Position numbers and translations under genes: made by a program. This document shows positions 61,963 to 64,000 of a stretch of DNA of 64,000 bases, piece by piece (within the stretch, counting starts at the first letter, position 1; every line of letters starts with the position of its first letter). Below the pieces are notes generated by a model. The model saw only the letters and a list, made by a program, of their open reading frames with translations, was not told where the DNA came from and did no database searches. The stretch is from Acaudatibacter sp963835495 (GTDB lineage Bacteria > Pseudomonadota > Alphaproteobacteria > Caulobacterales > Caulobacteraceae), in the NCBI GenBank assembly GCA_963835495.1, contig CAWIFQ010000005.1, positions 186,001 to 250,000 on the forward strand. The letters are read 5' to 3'.

Positions 61963-62157
61963 ATGTTCCCGCGATCGTCGTGCCGAATTGGCCTGGCTGT
62001 CATCTTGGGGTTCGTGATGGGGGCGGCGTGTGAGCCTGCCACTGCGATCGTCTCAGTGCGAAGACCAAGGAAGAACGCGTTGCCCGCCAGCGCGGCGGCA
62101 AGATTCCTGAAGTGGCTTGAGGGAAATCAACGACACTGCTCCGCCCGGCGAGCGTGA
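61963..62157 (+). CDS. Possible small secreted protein (64 aa)
   Basis: An ATG behind GGGGGAAAGG opens a frame with a basic start and a hydrophobic run (CRIGLAVILGFVMGAACEPATA) like a signal peptide, followed by a basic helix (FLKWLEGNQRHC). The frame ends inside the peroxidase promoter, overlapping its FNR/FixK box, which argues for caution. No family is recognised. The rest of the 61,844-62,218 gap holds only that promoter. Confidence 0.3.
   Translation: MFPRSSCRIGLAVILGFVMGAACEPATAIVSVRRPRKNALPASAAARFLKWLEGNQRHCSARRA
62117..62130. promoter_or_regulatory. Candidate FNR/FixK box (TTGAGGGAAATCAA)
   Basis: Nine of ten fixed positions match TTGAT-N4-ATCAA, with a perfect right half. It lies 88 bases before the di-haem peroxidase ATG. 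Cytochrome c peroxidases are well-known FNR/FixK-class targets in other proteobacteria, which supports the reading of all five boxes. Confidence 0.6.
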
Positions 62158-62218
62158 TGAGGGCGCGCTCTGCCGGACGGAAGATTCCGGATTGCGATGC
62201 AGCGTGGAGAACGCTCGA

Positions 62219-63304
62219 ATGAGAACGCCCGGCTTCATCATGATCGCGTGCACGGCGGGTTTGGCGCTCGCCGCGTGCAACCAGCGCGAGGCCGCCGGCA
62301 ATGCGACCGCCGCCGCCACCGCCGCCCCTGCGGAGGCGTTGATGGCGAAGGCGCGGGAGGTCTTCAAACCGATTCCCGCGACGGCGCCGCAGCTGCCCGG
62401 TAACGCCGCATCCCCGGCGAAGATCGAGCTCGGCGCGATGCTGTATTTCGACCCCCGGCTCTCGGCCAGTCACGCCATCAGCTGCGGCTCCTGCCACAAT
62501 ATCGGCATGGGCGGCGCAGACGCCGAACCCACGTCCCTCGGGCACCGCTGGCAGCACGGCGGACGTAACGCACCGACCGTGCTCAACGCCGTGTTCAACC
62601 TGGCCCAGTTCTGGGATGGCCGGGCCAAGGATCTCGCACAGCAGGCCGGCGGACCGATGGTCAATCCGGTCGAGATGGCCTCGCCCGAAGCACACGTGGC
62701 CGAGCAGCTGAATGGCATCCCCGGATATCGCGACGCGTTCGTCAAAGCGTTCCCGGGCGAGGCCGATCCGGTGACGCTGCCCAATGTGCAGAAGGCGATC
62801 GCGGTGTTCGAGGCGACGCTGATCACGCCGAACGCCCCGTTCGACCGCTATCTCGGCGGCCGGGCGGACGCCCTCTCGCCGGTGCAGAAGCAGGGTCTGG
62901 CGCTCTTCATGGATAAGGGCTGCTCGGCCTGTCACAACGGGGTGAACGTCGGCGGCGGCATGTACGCGCCTTTCGGCGTGGTCGCCAAGCCGGGCGCGGA
63001 CCTGTTGCCGCCAGGCGACAAGGGCCGCTTCACGGTCACCAGGTCGCCGGGCGACGAGTACGTCTACAAGGTCCCGACGTTGCGCAACATCGCCTTGACC
63101 GCGCCCTACTTCCACACCGGCTCGGTCTGGGACCTGCGCCAGGCGGTGGCGGTGATGGGGACGAGCCAGCTCGGCGCCAATCTCACCCCCGACGAGATCG
63201 ACAAGATCACCGCCTTCCTCGGCAGCCTGACGGGCGAGCAGCCGAAGGTGACCGTGCCGATCCTTCCCCCGAGCGGCGCCGCAACGCCGCGGCCGCAGCC
63301 GTAG
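62219..63304 (+). CDS. Di-haem cytochrome c peroxidase (MauG/CcpA family) lipoprotein
   Basis: The 361-residue protein has a lipobox ending at C20 (GLALAAC) and two haem sites, C89-G-S-C92-H93 and C235-S-A-C238-H239. The first is the peroxidatic and the second the electron-transferring haem by family order. Landmarks LGAMLYFDPRLSASHAISC, NAPTVLNAVFN and VPTLRNIALTAPYFHTGS are typical. It reduces H2O2 in the periplasm with electrons from cytochrome c or azurin. I take the ATG at 62,219, not the TTG at 62,117, which lies in the FNR/FixK box. Confidence 0.93.
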   Translation: MRTPGFIMIACTAGLALAACNQREAAGNATAAATAAPAEALMAKAREVFKPIPATAPQLPGNAASPAKIELGAMLYFDPRLSASHAISCGSCHNIGMGGADAEPTSLGHRWQHGGRNAPTVLNAVFNLAQFWDGRAKDLAQQAGGPMVNPVEMASPEAHVAEQLNGIPGYRDAFVKAFPGEADPVTLPNVQKAIAVFEATLITPNAPFDRYLGGRADALSPVQKQGLALFMDKGCSACHNGVNVGGGMYAPFGVVAKPGADLLPPGDKGRFTVTRSPGDEYVYKVPTLRNIALTAPYFHTGSVWDLRQAVAVMGTSQLGANLTPDEIDKITAFLGSLTGEQPKVTVPILPPSGAATPRPQP

Positions 63305-63343
63305 CAAGAAGGGCGGCGATCACGCGATTTTCCGCCGGCCCAG

Positions 63344-63961
63344 TCACGACGGTAGGAGCGTCACGTTCGCGCTAGCGAGTCTCCTGTAGAGACCCCTGCG
63401 GCGCGTCATCGGCTGCCACCCGTATAGGAAGATCTGAATCGGTTGCCAGTTGGCGACCCAGCCAAGGATGATGAGGCCCTCTTCAAAGAATCGGCCGACC
63501 TGTCCTCCGAGCAATCTGGTGGCGACTTGCGCCGCGATCATGCACGCGGCGAGCACGACAAGTCCCACCGCTAGCGATGTGCGCCCCGACCGGAACAGTT
63601 CTCGCAGCTCCCAGCCGACGACATCGGCGCGGTAGCCAAAATAGTGCCGGATCGCATCGCTGACGTGGCGTGCTTCCTCGCGGTCGGCTTCGCTCTTCGG
63701 GAGGCGAACGAGAATCTCGATCGTGCCGGGTTGCGCCATTTCCGCCGCCGAAGAGACCAGGAACTCTTCGACCGCCTGATCCAGGTCTCGCTCGCGGAAC
63801 GGCAGCGGATCGAGCGTATGCCAGAGCTGTCCGATGTCATGGACGCGCAGCTCGATCTGCGTCTGTGGAGAGGAAGCATGGCTGTCGGGCACGCGGAGGT
63901 TCACTGCCGATAAAGGACGGGATGCGCCCGCCGCGCCGACCGACGCCAAGGCAGACGCCAA
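63344..63961 (-). CDS. Hypothetical membrane protein
   Basis: The frame of 205 residues has a soluble N-terminal part (IELRVHDIGQLWHTLDPLPFRERDLDQAVEEFLV, then IEILVRLPKSEADREEARHVSDAIRHYFGYRA). Two membrane helices follow (RTSLAVGLVVLAACMIAAQV, EEGLIILGWVANWQPIQIFLYGW), and the tail is basic. Similar proteins are widespread in proteobacteria without assigned function. The first 30 residues look non-conserved, so the true start may be nearer residue 30. It converges with the peroxidase gene. Bases 63,962-64,000 hold its upstream region only. Confidence 0.65.
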   Translation of the reverse strand: MASALASVGAAGASRPLSAVNLRVPDSHASSPQTQIELRVHDIGQLWHTLDPLPFRERDLDQAVEEFLVSSAAEMAQPGTIEILVRLPKSEADREEARHVSDAIRHYFGYRADVVGWELRELFRSGRTSLAVGLVVLAACMIAAQVATRLLGGQVGRFFEEGLIILGWVANWQPIQIFLYGWQPMTRRRGLYRRLASANVTLLPS

Positions 63962-64000
63962 CTCTCGCCGACATCGCTCGGATCGCCGAAGCGCCCCGCA

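Noticed and set aside
62117..62218. Upstream TTG start for the cytochrome c peroxidase
   Set aside because: The TTG is part of the FNR/FixK-type box, and the extension places 34 charged residues before an otherwise proper lipoprotein signal.

Overview
The window is about 64 kb of high-GC chromosomal DNA from an alphaproteobacterium. It most resembles Caulobacterales (Caulobacter/Phenylobacterium type): an mmcB-type DNA-repair gene, a DUF4908-like secreted protein, a PhaR-PhaA-PhaB set, an ActS/ActR (RegB/RegA) pair next to a SenC/SCO gene, and many GTG/TTG starts. I see no rRNA, tRNA, CRISPR array, prophage or insertion sequence.

Layout. 0-7.7 kb: small enzymes (VOC, GNAT, acyl-CoA dehydrogenase-like), an atypical receiver protein, and a divergent gamma-glutamyltransferase / S58 peptidase pair riddled with frameshifts. 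7-10.6 kb: polyhydroxybutyrate synthesis and control (phaB, phaA, phaR); the matching intracellular depolymerase lies at 38-39 kb. 10.8-31 kb: housekeeping genes (nfeD-qmcA, purH, heparinase-rpe-rsmB, pyrF, marC, kup, argG) and a padR-controlled membrane protein. 31.3-33.9 kb: two tandem paralogous ferritin-like di-iron proteins of unknown function. 34-38 kb: lipocalin, mmcB, actR-actS and a SCO lipoprotein. 39.5-53.2 kb: an accessory catabolic stretch with a Baeyer-Villiger-type monooxygenase, paired class III CoA-transferases, a D-aminopeptidase, an amidohydrolase, an (R)-amine-transaminase-like class IV aminotransferase, a 2OG oxygenase and an SCP2-type thiolase. 53.2-63.3 kb: a stress island with lipoproteins, an AI-2E-type exporter, a P-type ATPase, ExoD, MgtC/DUF4010, DUF6491, Usp and a di-haem peroxidase.

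The strongest new observation is in that last island. Each of its five intergenic promoter regions carries a 14-bp match to the FNR/FixK box (TTGAT-N4-ATCAA) with one or two mismatches. This predicts a compact, mostly uncharacterised low-oxygen regulon. The RegB/RegA-SCO locus and the PHB genes fit an organism that lives through oxygen and carbon swings.

Two cautions apply. At least eight genes are broken by single-base indels, often in G/C runs; this looks more like draft long-read sequence error than gene decay. Family assignments rest on reading motifs by eye, with no database search.
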